Of a DNA stretch of 64,000 nt, positions 46,954-58,551 are shown one piece after another (positions within the stretch are counted from its first letter, which is position 1; each line of letters starts with the position of its first letter). The position numbers and the translations under genes are program-made. A model generated the notes under the pieces. It made no database searches and was not told the DNA's origin. It saw only the letters and a list, made by a program, of their open reading frames with translations. The stretch lies in assembly GCA_037176845.1 (NCBI GenBank), contig JAYKXP010000124.1, positions 62,001-126,000 on the forward strand, in the 5' to 3' direction. The DNA is from Paramarasmius palmivorus (Eukaryota > Basidiomycota > Agaricomycetes > Agaricales > Marasmiaceae).

Positions 46954-49461
46954 CACCTATGTGTCCCACGGAACGCCATCAATTGATGGGCAGCTACTGC
47001 ACGTAGCTGGCCATCAATTAATGGCATTTTTCTCTGATAGTGCCCACCCGCGGAAAGCGCCGCGGGTTACCTCAAATAATTCATGGCGAAAACAGTCCAA
47101 GTTCGACTTTGGCTGAGCTCCCCTTCGTTAGCGCCCACTCACGTAGTTCACGGCATCCGTTGGCGGAGGTCTGTCATCGTTTACAGCTCCGAGCCGTGGG
47201 ATTCCTTCCTTCCTCTGCCCTTCCCATCAACGTTACCACCCGAACGCGCGTTTTCCGAGTCCCTCGCCCACTTCCCGTTATGGTCCCTTCGCCGACGTTC
47301 AAGCCAAACGACTTTCCGAACAGTGTAGGTCTGTCACTTCCTGCTATTTCAAGCTCTATCACTCTAGTATTAATTTATTAATTCTCTAGAAGTGATGAGA
47401 GGTACGACCTCTACCAGGATGTACTAGTACAATGAATGATAGAATGTCCCCAACTATGAGCTGTCCAGATCCACCAGCCTTTTATCCCTTCTTTGCTCTC
47501 AGCTCTGCTTGTTCCTCGATGACAACTACGACCACGATAACTACGACTATGACAACAACGACGTACCATTCATCAGCTGTGGAGACTGGAGACGCTGAAG
47601 CTAGGCCCGGACTGGAAGCTTGAAGTGTGGACTCATGTTCGAAGGTACGATTCTAAGGTGTCGGCAAGAAGGTGTTTGATGCTGTGGGAACAGATGTAGA
47701 GGACAAGGCAGAGGGATAGAGCAATGGCTCGGGTGCTACACGAAGATTGCGAACGGGGTGTTTGCCGCATGATTTTCCCAGCAGGTTTTTCTTCGACATC
47801 CAACGATTTCCAACTCACAAATAGTCCATCAAGCACTATCAGATAGAGTTGAAGAATTGCCTGAAGTTAGAGTCCCGCCGATGCTATCAGAACGCCATCC
47901 GATACCTTCTGACGAAGCGGTTAGTTTTCTCATAAAATTCTGGAGGCGTAGCTTCACGTTGTCATATTAGCTTTACATACCATAATGTATATACTCACTC
48001 CATAACAAATAGCATTGTTTTGAATCAGAAGCAGAGAGAATGTTTAAAAGATGATTTGATCCTGTTCAATTCAACTTCGAAGTTGTTCGCCAACTCAACG
48101 CCGACATAGTCATCAGCAGCATTGTTACTGCTTTTCTGCGCGTGAACCTCACTATCCAAGCTTTTTGAGCCGGCCAGAATCATTACTGAGCATCTCAGAA
48201 TCCATTATGAGCAGGAGGTTGATGGTGAATTTTTTTGAATGTGGATGTCATGAAAGTGGTCTCTGATCACTACTGGTAGTAGCAATCAGAACCGGCATTA
48301 CCACCATGTCCATTACTGTCTCATCCACTCCTTCCTCTTCCCTCAAGACCATCGTATTTATGTTCCTTGGTGTTAAGTCTGACTAATGAATGTGCTTCTA
48401 CGTCGATATGACAGAATTAGCTCCAGTAATATGGCAGAACTGACCACGCGGTGAGTTTCTAACATATTGCTCGTATGCAAGATACTCTTGATCCGGTGGT
48501 CTCGGACCAATCGGAACTTCCCTATGCTAGTATTATATGTCTGTAAAATCATGTCCAAGGCAATCTATTGGGCGGATGGACTGGTATGTACTTGGAGTGA
48601 AGAGGGTGGTGAGTTTCGATACAATACCTCTCTATCGTTGAGTTGAAGTCCTTACCGCTTCAAATTTTCATAAACAACTAGTATAGATGCTACGATGCGG
48701 TACCCAGTTTTTTGACCATATTTCATGCTACGTGTGAGGGGTTTTGGCCATGCACTTTTGTAGCGCTCATCCGGAGATATTACCTTTTTCGGACTTATCT
48801 CCGACTGGTGGTGTTTGACTATCGTCGCCTTACACAAACTTGAAGATCAATCTTTGAGATAATTTGATATTACCTTCGTTTATGAAAACCAACAATAAAA
48901 TATAGTGGATAGCATTCATCGCTACAAAGACATTGGACGTTGCTGCATTGAGGATGTATCGACCGGGTTGCCTACCAAATGTAGAAAGTCAGAACTTCGC
49001 CCTAGCTTCTTATTCTTCACCAACATTCAGAAAGTACATTGCGCAAAGGTAACGGTACCTACCAGGGAGTAGTTCACCATTATATCGGTTCAGAGATGGT
49101 CATACATAATAAACTTACACCTAATAAACGTCGGCGAAGAGCCCAGAAATGGAAGTGGGCGAGGAAAACGCGCGTTCGGTAACGTTGATGGGAAGGGCAG
49201 AGGTATTTAGGAATCCCACGGCTCGGAGCTGTAAACGATGACAGACCTCCGCCAACGGATGCCGTGAACTACGTGAGTGGGCGCTAACGAAGGGGAGCTC
49301 AGCCAAAGTCGAACTTGGACTGTTTTCGCCATGAATTATTTGAGGTAACCCGCGGCGCTTTCCGCGGGTGGGCACTATCAGAGAAAAATGCCATTAATTG
49401 ATGGCCAGCTACGTGCAGTAGCTGCCCATCAATTGATGGCGTTCCGTGGGACACATAGGTG
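46954..49461. mobile_element. Second long-terminal-inverted-repeat DNA transposon, non-autonomous
   Basis: Length is 2508 bp. The ends are inverted copies of each other: about 275 bp are nearly identical (46954-47230 against 49187-49461 reversed) and similarity goes on with small gaps to about 320 bp. They start CACCTATGTGTCCCACGG and contain smaller palindromes (ATCAATTGAT; CCCGCGGAAAGCGCCGCGGG). The central 1.8 kb (about 47345-49115) has no transposase and no frame longer than about 70 codons; it may be captured host sequence. The homologous locus in the other module (about 57460-57530, CATTCTTCTGAGCTAC onward) lacks the element and is the empty site. Confidence 0.85.
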
Positions 49462-49468
49462 ATTTGGC
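49462..49468 (+). repeat. 7-bp target-site duplication, right copy (second element)
   Basis: ATTTGGC directly after the element end at 49461. Confidence 0.75.
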
Positions 49469-49549
49469 AGTATATTAGCACTCAAAATATGAACATGTAA
49501 GGGTTGAGCATACCGTTATAGGCCTGCAAAGAGTGAGAAAGGATCAAAC

Positions 49550-49612
49550 GATGGTGGTCGTTTTGAAGTCATTTGCCGGCGGCAAATGCTCTTCCGCATT
49601 GACCACCACCAT
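49550..49612. repeat. Nested inverted repeat, copy 1
   Basis: ATGGTGGT at the left pairs with ACCACCAT at the right, and ATTTGCC/GGCAAAT (49571-49587) forms an inner stem with a 3-base loop. The equivalent place in the other module (57561-57639) also folds, with GAGCTTTTC/GAAAAGCTC as an additional stem. Confidence 0.55.
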
Positions 49613-50846
49613 CATCGAAAGCGAAAGCTCATCTACCGCAGGTACGTCTTTTTTGGATCCCTGCTAGCATAATACGCTCTTAGTAATCCATATTTCCAAG
49701 ATAAACGCGCGTTACTGTGGTCTTTTTCGCTGGTGCTCCAAGCTGTGAACTTGCCAACAGCTGAGGTTTTTCCAAAGACAGGTGCGTTTTCAAGGTTTCA
49801 AGGCTCCAACCAAGCCTCATGATCAATTCATTCCCTGATCTCATAGCATCAACATACCCTGACCATGCTTGAAGCATGAAAATCTCAATAACATATGGAA
49901 GGAAAGATCAAAGTCAACAACGATACCCCATGGTAATGGTATTCCGCGAGCATGGATCCCCAACGCGGAACTATGACTACGCCGCAAATACGATCAGTGC
50001 GATTTTCTACGTGAGTATCAGCTCCGCTGGCATGAACATCAAGCTTAGCTTTAATAGACGGTGCCTCAGAGCGCACAGCTGGGCCGCCTTTCGTTTTTTC
50101 TTCACAACCGTCGACACCTCGAGTTCAAAATATCCTTCTTCACTCACTCAAACAGCCCTTTCACTGACCATGCCCGGTGACTACCTGACAATGTGTCAAA
50201 GGGGCGCAAGAGATTGCACGGCGATTATACATAAAGGAACCCTCTCCGTTGAAGGTTCGACTAGTACCCCCAGCCCCGTTCTCTGAGCTCTCGAGGCCTT
50301 CAGTCGTCGGTCTTGCTGTAAATGCGTCTGTTAGCACCGTTGCTATCATGAGGCACCATACACGTCGACAAGATGAATTACAGTACCTTCTATCGCCGTC
50401 GAGATGTTCCTCTCGATCACAAGTCGCGGAGTTTTCGCAGCACGCCATTCCCTTATGACCTTGGGATGTAGACAGACTAAAGGACCAACGGAGTGCAAGA
50501 TCTTGGATGTGATATAGTACGCTGCTGGTGTTCTTTTGTCCTTCCCTTCACTAATAGGACACTTTCTTCAATTCTCAAGGACCAATGGAACGAGTTGGAT
50601 ACCCGATCAGTGACGAAAAGTTCTCCAGCAGGCGTCACTTAGCCTGGTAACTACCACCTCAGAAACATGTCGTGTCAGTGTTCGTGTTTCTCATCTTCTC
50701 TTTACACCAAAACTAACGCTCCTGACAGTCAAGTAGCTTGATATGGTATATTACCATCGCTATGGACATACAAATTACACAGAACATGTACACTACCAAC
50801 TGAATGGCACAATACAAACGGTTTGATTCGAAACTACGATAACAAT

Positions 50847-53576
50847 TCATGGCCGGAACCAATGTACACGCAAATCATTGGGATCGTTTGTCGGATTCCA
50901 TCCGATACGACCTGATACTCCATCTCCTCCCTCACTATCTCCCTGACGTGAAGAGCCTGTACCAGCGACGCGAAGGTCTGGAGGCTCGAGGATGACTAGC
51001 GAGATATTGTCACTGACAGTATGTACACCTCGATCAAAGTCCGCCGTAATGTCTTCAGCATTAACGATTCCCTGCTCTCCATGATCAACCCCGGCTGGTT
51101 CGCCTTGTCTTTCTAGTGATGAAGATGTGGCTTGAGCGCCATCCTCGGTAGCCTGTGTGAATTGATCTGGGTCGGTATCCGGTGATACGGCCTCTGTCGG
51201 TACAGCAGGTTCATCGTCTCTGGCTGAGAGATGCACAACCTCAGCTGCCTGAGCTCCATAATTGTTAGGGTGATTGGGTTCGGCACCTTCAGCTACCGTC
51301 CTTCTCGGCGCGCCTGGTCCACCGTTATCCGTTCGCAGGGGATCGCTCTCGTTGATAGCCTGTAACCCAGATCCACCTTGGTCGGCACTACCAGGTATCA
51401 ACGTATCGCCTGCGAGATCTGGGACTTCACCCGTTGTGTCGATCTGAGGTCTATGGACCTGTATTTCGATGCTTTTCTCGACATTATCTGTTGATGGGTG
51501 CGATAATGAGCTTTCCTCGTCTTCGTCGCCAGGATCGTCAGGTTGTGGGCGTACGGTATCGAGGGAGTATTGGATAGATTCGAGTTGAAGAGGTTGGACA
51601 GAGGGAGGTAGATCTTCGCCCCGGCGAGGGCCCAGAGGTGCGAAGTAGTCGTCAGGTAGTTTGCCAACTCTCTGGACCTTCTGGATTGCTTCCAGCCAGC
51701 CTGGCCTGAATATCCAATCGTCTTCAAGTAGACTGTGACGGTACAATTGACGGATTAAGAACTCATTATGAATGAACCTAATGAATTCCTGCCCCTTTTT
51801 GCTCGTCAACAATACTGAAGGTTGATCACGATCCATGATATGCTCTACAAGGGCACTAACAAACGCCACCCGCTCTTGGTTGTGTCGTTCCTCGTCGTAC
51901 CCTGGAGAGGGTTTCCAAGAATCTTCGTAATGTCGCAAGAGTCGGAGGCCTAGCTGTCGGAGTTGAGGTTCCTTATGTGACCATAGTGCAATGGCGAGAG
52001 GGACGGGAATGCAGAATCGGAGAGTTTTGGACATCCGAGTAAGCAAGAAGATATCCTCGATTCTATTGAGATAAACATTCTGAAAGATATCGGGAATGAC
52101 TAAGAACCTCTCAACGTAAGCATTCCCAAGCTGGGACAGGAAAAGTAACTCGATTCCATCCCGGAAGTGGAGCAAAGGGTCGCCTATGACGGGCTTTGGC
52201 AGGGGCAGGAAATCAGTCGGGTACCTGAGGTATTTCCCAACATCCCTTTCACTCCCCTCCCACATCGCGATATCCCACCGATCCAGAACCGTAGAAATCG
52301 CCACTGATCGGGGAAGCGTTTTCAGTACATTCTCAAGATGGGGGACCATCGAAGGGCTATCACGAAACATTGTGACGGCCCACTGCAACGCCCGCAACTT
52401 GTACACCTGCAGTTCGAATAGGAAACTATACCGGGTGGCGAAGACTTTCTGGTCAAACTGTCTGACCACTCGGAGGTCAAATGTCGACCAAGTGGAGGTT
52501 TGAGCATGGACATGATCCCATAAAGGACGGAGGTGGGTTTTGGTGAAATTGTTGATGGCAGGAAAGTGCAGGAGCGGTTTGGGGAGTGTGGTGAAGAGTT
52601 TGTAGACGGCCCACGCTTGGGGAGATTTGTATGGGCAGATGAACTGGTAAGCCAACTGCCCAAAGTCATGATGGTGGTTGTAATTTTCATCTTCAGTGTC
52701 GATAAACTGGGCCTGATCGCGTGAAATTGTAATGGTGGGCAGGATTGTGGTGAGGAAATATAGCCCCACGCTCAACGAAATAGCAGTGAAGCATATGCCA
52801 AAAAGTATATGCTGTAGTGTCCACAGGAGATCCAAAACGCCAACAAAAAAGAATACCAATGCGAGTTCGAGAAGAATTGGGAGTGCCGACAGAAATGATG
52901 CTACGCCCCACTTCTCAAAACTATCTCGGCGTAGCTGTCGGAGTGCCAGATCTTCTCCTGAAGTTCGAGTTGGTACATCGCGCTGGTGTTCGCGTAGCCA
53001 CTGCTTGCAAAGTAGACCAAACAGGGCTGACGTGAGGCTGAAGATGAGGGAAAGAAACCAAAAACAGTTTATTCGAATGGATGAAGCCTCCGGTGTGAAT
53101 GGTGCCAACTGGGTCTGGGTTCCATTGAGTTGCTGGGAAATTTGGGTGAGAATGATGACGGTTGTATCTTCGCTGAGCCATTGGTACGACTCAATGAGAA
53201 ATGCAGTGACAACTGCAGAAAAAAGACCTGCCTGTTCGTGGATTAGATTACTGTTTTTTTTTTAAAAAAAAAAGGGACGTACGAAAACCAATAGTGTGTC
53301 GATATCTTCCTTGTAACCAGCAATCATTCCGTCGTCGTATTTCTTGACTTCTGCCTGCAGCTTTTCGTATGCTGGTTCAACAACCTCTTTCTTCCACTTG
53401 TCTTCCTCCTCCTCCGTCTTCTTCTCCTTCTTCCTACTCTCTTCCTCGTCCCATTTCTGCTCCTTCTGCTCCCAATGCTCTTTCTCCAAGTCCCTTCCGA
53501 GCTGTTCATACGCCTTCCTCGTCCTCTCCTCTTTCTGCCTCCTCTCGCTATCCTCTCGGCTCAGGTCCTTGTCCAT
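50847..53576 (-). CDS. DUF6535-domain membrane protein, copy 1
   Basis: Model: complement(join(50847..53231, 53283..53576)), 892 residues. The first exon encodes a highly charged helix (Glu/Lys/Arg, about 1-80, coiled-coil-like) and ends YKEDIDTLLVF; the second begins AGLFSAVVTAF, the classic opening of DUF6535. Hydrophobic segments are at about 99-115, 154-173, 207-233 and 241-262. Family motifs CKQWLREHQRD and DLALRQLRRDSFEKWG lie between helices 2 and 3. The long C-terminal part is helical and soluble-looking, then turns acidic and disordered after about residue 570. DUF6535 proteins are abundant in Agaricomycetes, of unknown function, and often sit in tandem arrays, as here. The start is the first ATG of the open frame; the frame extends a little further upstream without another ATG. 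The 51-bp intron contains T10A10. The paralogue is 61459 onward. Confidence 0.9.
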
Positions 53577-54699
53577 ATAGCCGTGTGTGTAGTACAATGT
53601 CTAGATGAAATGCCGATTCCTTCGGCGTGACATCAATAGCAGGTGCACGTACGCGTTCAACCTCATGTGGTCAGTCTATAATAAGCTGATATCAGTGGAG
53701 CCATTGACAGGTTTTATTTTATTAGCACACCTTGAGCGCCGGACCATACTAGCTATCAACGTGAGGAATCCGCATGCCTTTGAAGTGACTGTATCGCTTA
53801 CTCTGGGGATTCTTGAAATGGAGAAAGTGTTATTCATGGTGGTAGATAGCGAAGAAATGCCGGGCGCTTATTTCCTTGTTCTCCATGGAAGCGGTGGGAC
53901 CTGGTGCCGTACTGACGGTCACAACTGGGAATCCTTTGTTGATCGATGAATGCTCGATAGAAGAATGAGTCATCACACGCCCAGCAGGAAGGCCAACTTG
54001 AAAGAAGATGGGAGCAAAAGCTCGATACTACTAGAACAATTAATATAATGCTCGTGCAGAAACGGATCGCTCTGTAGGATGTGTTCCCGCGCCTCCGAGT
54101 CTAAGCACCACCGTCAATTGGTTTTGAATTGGTTCCCAGAAATTCGTAGAACCGTACTGAAAGGCTCATGTTTTCTATCTGTCTCATTTGTGCTATTGCT
54201 AACGAGTAATACGGTAGCCTTACAAAACGGATTCCCCTCGAGACGTACTAATGATACAAAAACGTTACGTACCTCTGGTACACGCTCATCCAGAACAATA
54301 TTAATCACCAGCCGACTCAGCCTAATCCCGCACCCTGCACCATTTTCTAGGTATCCCGAATCGTTGATAGACGTACCAGAGAATAGCGCCATGACTCCTG
54401 CAGCGCACCCAAGGACATTGAGGCGTGACGAAAAGGATAGAGTGCAGCATTTTTGACATTGTAAAGACGCGAGTCGAATACGAGTTGGTCGGAGGAAGCC
54501 TGAAGGCGAGACTACTAGCTATCGACGCATGTTTATTCCCTTGGTAAGTGCAGCTACAGTATTAAAGACAAAAAGCTATCAATAAGATATTCAAAGGTAA
54601 AACAGCTGGTAGATTCCTTACCTCAGGATGACATGTACGGAAAGAAAAACTCCAAGAGACCCGCGCTCTGATGAGAAAACGAGACCGGTACCAGGTTGG

Positions 54700-55270
54700 A
54701 TGTGTGCAAGCCAAGTATTGAGTTGTTTGCACTCGGCGATAAGGCTTTCGCGTCAGCAAGACTACCTCCAACACCAGCCTATATCGAGGTGCCAGCGAAT
54801 CTGTGGTAGACATAGACGTAGCTGTAACTGTAAACACCAATGAACGATGAGGATGTAAAGCCCGAAATTAAACAATGCTCCTTACCGGATAAGTTGAGGA
54901 ACTGCGGAGACTCCGGATATCCAGGGCAAATCAGGCCGGTAGCGGGTGTTGAACGTTAATCGAGTTCTTCCGCCTGCATTAAGAATGATTATGAGCCGCT
55001 GACAAGGAAAGTGTATACAGAGAACTAACTGTACCTTCATTCATGGTTTTGATATAGGCTTCATCGAAGTGGGTTATGCGTTGTGCTTGTCTCTATCTGT
55101 TCGAAAGCTTCAACCGGAACCGAGTAGTAGCCAACGAATCAAGAATCACAATGACCAACGTGTGTGATACGCCGCTTTGCATGCGTGGTTTGCAATGCAG
55201 AATTGAATAGGACCGTGGCATGCAGAATCCCTGGTACAGCAATCTGCGAGCGCTTTGATCCACCCAACGA
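54700..55270. repeat. Tandem duplication, first unit
   Basis: Matches 55660-56280 in the same orientation. Landmarks in both: GCTTTCGCGTCAGCAAGA, CACCGGATAAGTTGAGGA (C/T variant at the start), AAGAATGATTATGAGCCGCT and GCGTGGTTTGCAATG. Unit spacing is about 1 kb, with many small indels. Confidence 0.65.
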
Positions 55271-55659
55271 AAATGGGCTGCACGAGCCAACAGACCTCGT
55301 CATATCTCGGAATCTTGAGCAGTAATGGTGTATGGTAAATTGAACGGGATGCTGCCATTCTCATGAGCTAGATAATATAGGTTCATGGCACAGATGGCAG
55401 CCTCCATACGCTCTACATGCATGGGTATCCCAATCGATGGAAATGGGGAATCAGAACGTGTAGTCCTTAATTCTGAGATCTGAGCTGTCACTATGAAACA
55501 CGCAGTATCAGTAAGATGTGTGGGGGAAAGCATTGAAAGATACTCACTGAAAGGTGAGGATAGTCTTCTATTCGCCTGTACTCTAGAATCCAACATCCAG
55601 CTCGTAACGGCGGGTAGTTGTGACGACTTGAGGTACCGATGTGTACCCAAGCGGCAGCT

Positions 55660-56280
55660 GGATGTCAACCTTGACGCTTTCGCGTCAGCAAGATGATAGC
55701 AAGGGGAACTACAAGAACACTCACAGCTTAACGCAAAGATACCCTTTCACCAGCCGAACCGCTTCATCTATACGGACTAGTTCCAACCCCAGCCTATATC
55801 TAGGTGCCAGCGTAACTGTAGTGGACGTAGCTGTAGCTGAGCGATGAGGGCTGTGAAGCCCGAAATCAAACAATGCTCCTCACCGGATAAGTTGAGGAGA
55901 ACAACGGATTGCGGAGACTCCGGGTAATCAGGCCGGTAGTGGATGTTGAAACGTTGAACGTTAATCGAGCTCTTCCGCCTGCGTTAAGAATGATTATGAG
56001 CCGCTGACCAGGAAAGTCTGTACAGAGAACTCGGTGTACTGTACCTTCATGAATGGTTATGGTATAGTGGAATATGTGTTGTTCTCCTCTACCTCCGTGT
56101 TCAAAGGTGAAAGCCGGATCCGAGTAGTAGTCGAATCGCAATGGTCGACTTCACAGCAACTGTGATACGTATACGCCGCTTTGCTGGAGCGATAGAAACC
56201 GAAGGACGCGTGGTTTGCAATGTAGGGTATCGACAGGAACGGCGCCAGCGTGTTGTATTCCCGTTCCCGAAGAACATCCA
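55660..56280. repeat. Tandem duplication, second unit
   Basis: Second copy of 54700-55270. This copy keeps the longest minus-strand frame of the region (55866-56141). Confidence 0.65.
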
Positions 56281-57560
56281 CAACTCTCGTGCATAAGGAT
56301 ATTAATGATTAAGGACGAATGTTTGGGTATCGACCCCGCGAAAATGGCGAGCTTCCAACCCGGCGTGTTGTATTTCCGGATAGAAGGTACATTGGTACCC
56401 CTCAGACAGAAGGTCCCTCGGAACCCAGAACCTTGAAAGCTCGGTGCTATATCCCCCATATCCCAACGACAACTGGCATTCTCACATCCTACGGCTCGGA
56501 AACCCAGGCTGACATCGGTGGAATGACCATTGAGTGTTGCGAGGGTTGATGAATGCCCGAACGACTACTCGCCGCCCAGGAATCTTTGAAGTACAGGATG
56601 GGGATGCGAGGTGTTGGGGTTAGGGTTGGGGTTGGGGGACGAATAGAAAATAGCGTTGGCACTCGTGGCTATTGTCATAATGGGTATGTGTGTTTGGGAG
56701 TAGGAGCGTTCGTTGTGACTGCAGGGCTTGAGTCCTTTTTCAGAGCTGTGTCAGAAAAACGCGTTGAAAAGGGGAAAAAGAGGAGACTACTCACCCAAGT
56801 CTGAAACACGAATTCTGACCAAACTCGATACCCTGCAACCTTCCTGCGCGCAATAACCCCCTCATCATCGACCACCGGACACCAGACACCGGGAGCTCTG
56901 TCATGCCTGGACAGCGTACGGGAGACAGGCATGGTTGGAGCAAAGGGAGCGGAAAAGCAACCAGTGCGCGATAGGGTGCAAAATGCAGCTGAGAGGCCGT
57001 TGGATAAGCTTTGTGAGGGAAAGGAGTGTAGGAGAAGATCATGGTGGAGGTGATTCGGCGGGATTTTGAGTACTGGGCAGAGGATGTGCAGTGTAGCCTA
57101 AGCTAGGCGTTTGAGCTTGCGTGGAGGATATGGAGCCGGGAGCTTGGGTTTGGTGTCTGAAGGCATCTTTGGGAAAGGAGCAGAGCATCATTGAGGGCAT
57201 AAACATCGAGTTGTAGGCGTACTTGGGAAGGAAGAGGTGTAAGTAACGCGGCAAACGTTGAGCGAGAAGACGTACATACCAAATTCAAGAGGTTGGGTAA
57301 AAGGAGCGGTAAGGTTATCAGCGCACGATGGCATTGAGGAATCCACAAAAGCATCGGCTCAGCAGCAGAGCTAAGAGAGGGAAATGGAGTAGAGTGGAGG
57401 CGGTTCGGTGAAATTCTGGATGTAGCCTAGCCTAAGCGGGATACCTTATTCCGTGCCATGTCTTGGGCATTCTTCTGAGCTACTGAGTGATACTTTAGAA
57501 CTCAAGACATGAAAAATGATTGAGCATACCGTAAAAGAGCAAGCAAAGAGACCTGGAAGA

Positions 57561-57639
57561 GATGGTGGTCGTTTTCAGGAAAGTCAAGCGCCGGCGGCGA
57601 GAGCTTTTCCACATCGACCACCACCATCATGAAAAGCTC
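57561..57639. repeat. Nested inverted repeat, copy 2
   Basis: Counterpart of 49550-49612 in module 2: GATGGTGGTC at the left, GACCACCACCATC at the right, GAGCTTTTC (57601-57609) paired with GAAAAGCTC (57631-57639). Confidence 0.5.
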
Positions 57640-58551
57640 TCAGGTACGTCTTCCTTACAATTCTAATACCGTAGCACGCTCTTAATCCATATTTATAAGG
57701 AACACCATGCATCACCATGACCTCTTTCGTCGGTGCTCAAAGCTGGCAGATTGACCAAGTACAGGTACGTTTTCAACGATTCTACCAAGCCCAAACTCAT
57801 TCCAAGCCCTCATAGCTTCAATATCCCTCTTGAAGCCACCCACCATGCCCTGACTATGGAAGTCTCAGAAGATCAAGGTTAACAATGATACCTCACAGTA
57901 ATGGTATCCCGCGAGCGTGGATCACCAACGCGGAACCATGGCTAGGCTGTCTACGTGAGTATCAATTCCGTCCACATGAAAGAAAAGATTTCTTAGCTTT
58001 AACCAGACAGTTCCTGTGGTACCGGTGATAGAGCTCACAGCGGAGCCGACTTTTGTCTCTCTTCATGACTACCATTACCTCGTCCTCAAAACACCGTTCT
58101 TCACTCACTCAAGGTGTACATGGATTAAAAAAAGTCTTATCGACCCCGGTGAAGACCTAGCGACGTGTCCATTGGCCGCAAGAGAGAGAGAGGAATCGTT
58201 ATACCGGGGTTCTGCGGAAATGGTATGTGTGTTTTTTTTGTTATGCATTCGCTGAAGCTCACAGTACTCTCTCGTTCGCTTGAAGGAGCTTAATGGTTAG
58301 CATTACGATATCATAGACAGGGAATCCACCTATTGCGAAGATAGAACGATGTTCGTTACAACGTAAACCAGTCTCATTCGCACGAAAGAAAAGGGCGCAT
58401 GAACGATTGACATTAGCTAGACCGATTCCCAAAGAACGCAAAGTGTAAACAGTACTATATATTTAAGCAACTGAGATAAAAAAAAGTGGTAAAGCAATCA
58501 ACATCCATCATGGGTATCATCCTACAAGGGTATCATATATCAGAATCGGTA

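Larger units (their letters stand above)
49462..50846. other. Third duplicated locus, module 1 part; no complete gene
   Basis: About 49480-50240 matches 57500-58230. Shared features: a donor-like GGTATGCTCAA on the minus strand near 49510, stem-loop-forming sequence at 49550-49612, and on the plus strand a matching intron-like segment (CTAC|GTGAGTATCA to AG near 50010-50060) after a shared NGIPRAWI reading. That reading has a TGA where copy 2 has TGG, so at least this copy looks decayed. From 50460 on nothing is recognised. Confidence 0.4.
53577..58551. other. Long gene-poor stretch with a tandem duplication and the third duplicated locus of module 2
   Basis: No gene model closes. About 54700-55270 is repeated at about 55660-56280. 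Some minus-strand frames look protein-like (for example 55866-56141, with IFHYTITIHEGTVHRV), and both repeat copies keep an acceptor and a donor around the same segment, but frames differ between copies. About 56500-58300 is the counterpart of 46050-46950 plus 49480-50240. From about 58300 the sequence is the 3' flank of the anchored acidic protein copy 2. Confidence 0.4.

Noticed and set aside
53344..53608. Plus-strand Ser/Pro-rich frames
   Set aside because: Antisense to the charged coiled-coil exon of DUF6535 copy 1; Glu/Lys codons read as Ser/Phe/Leu on the other strand.
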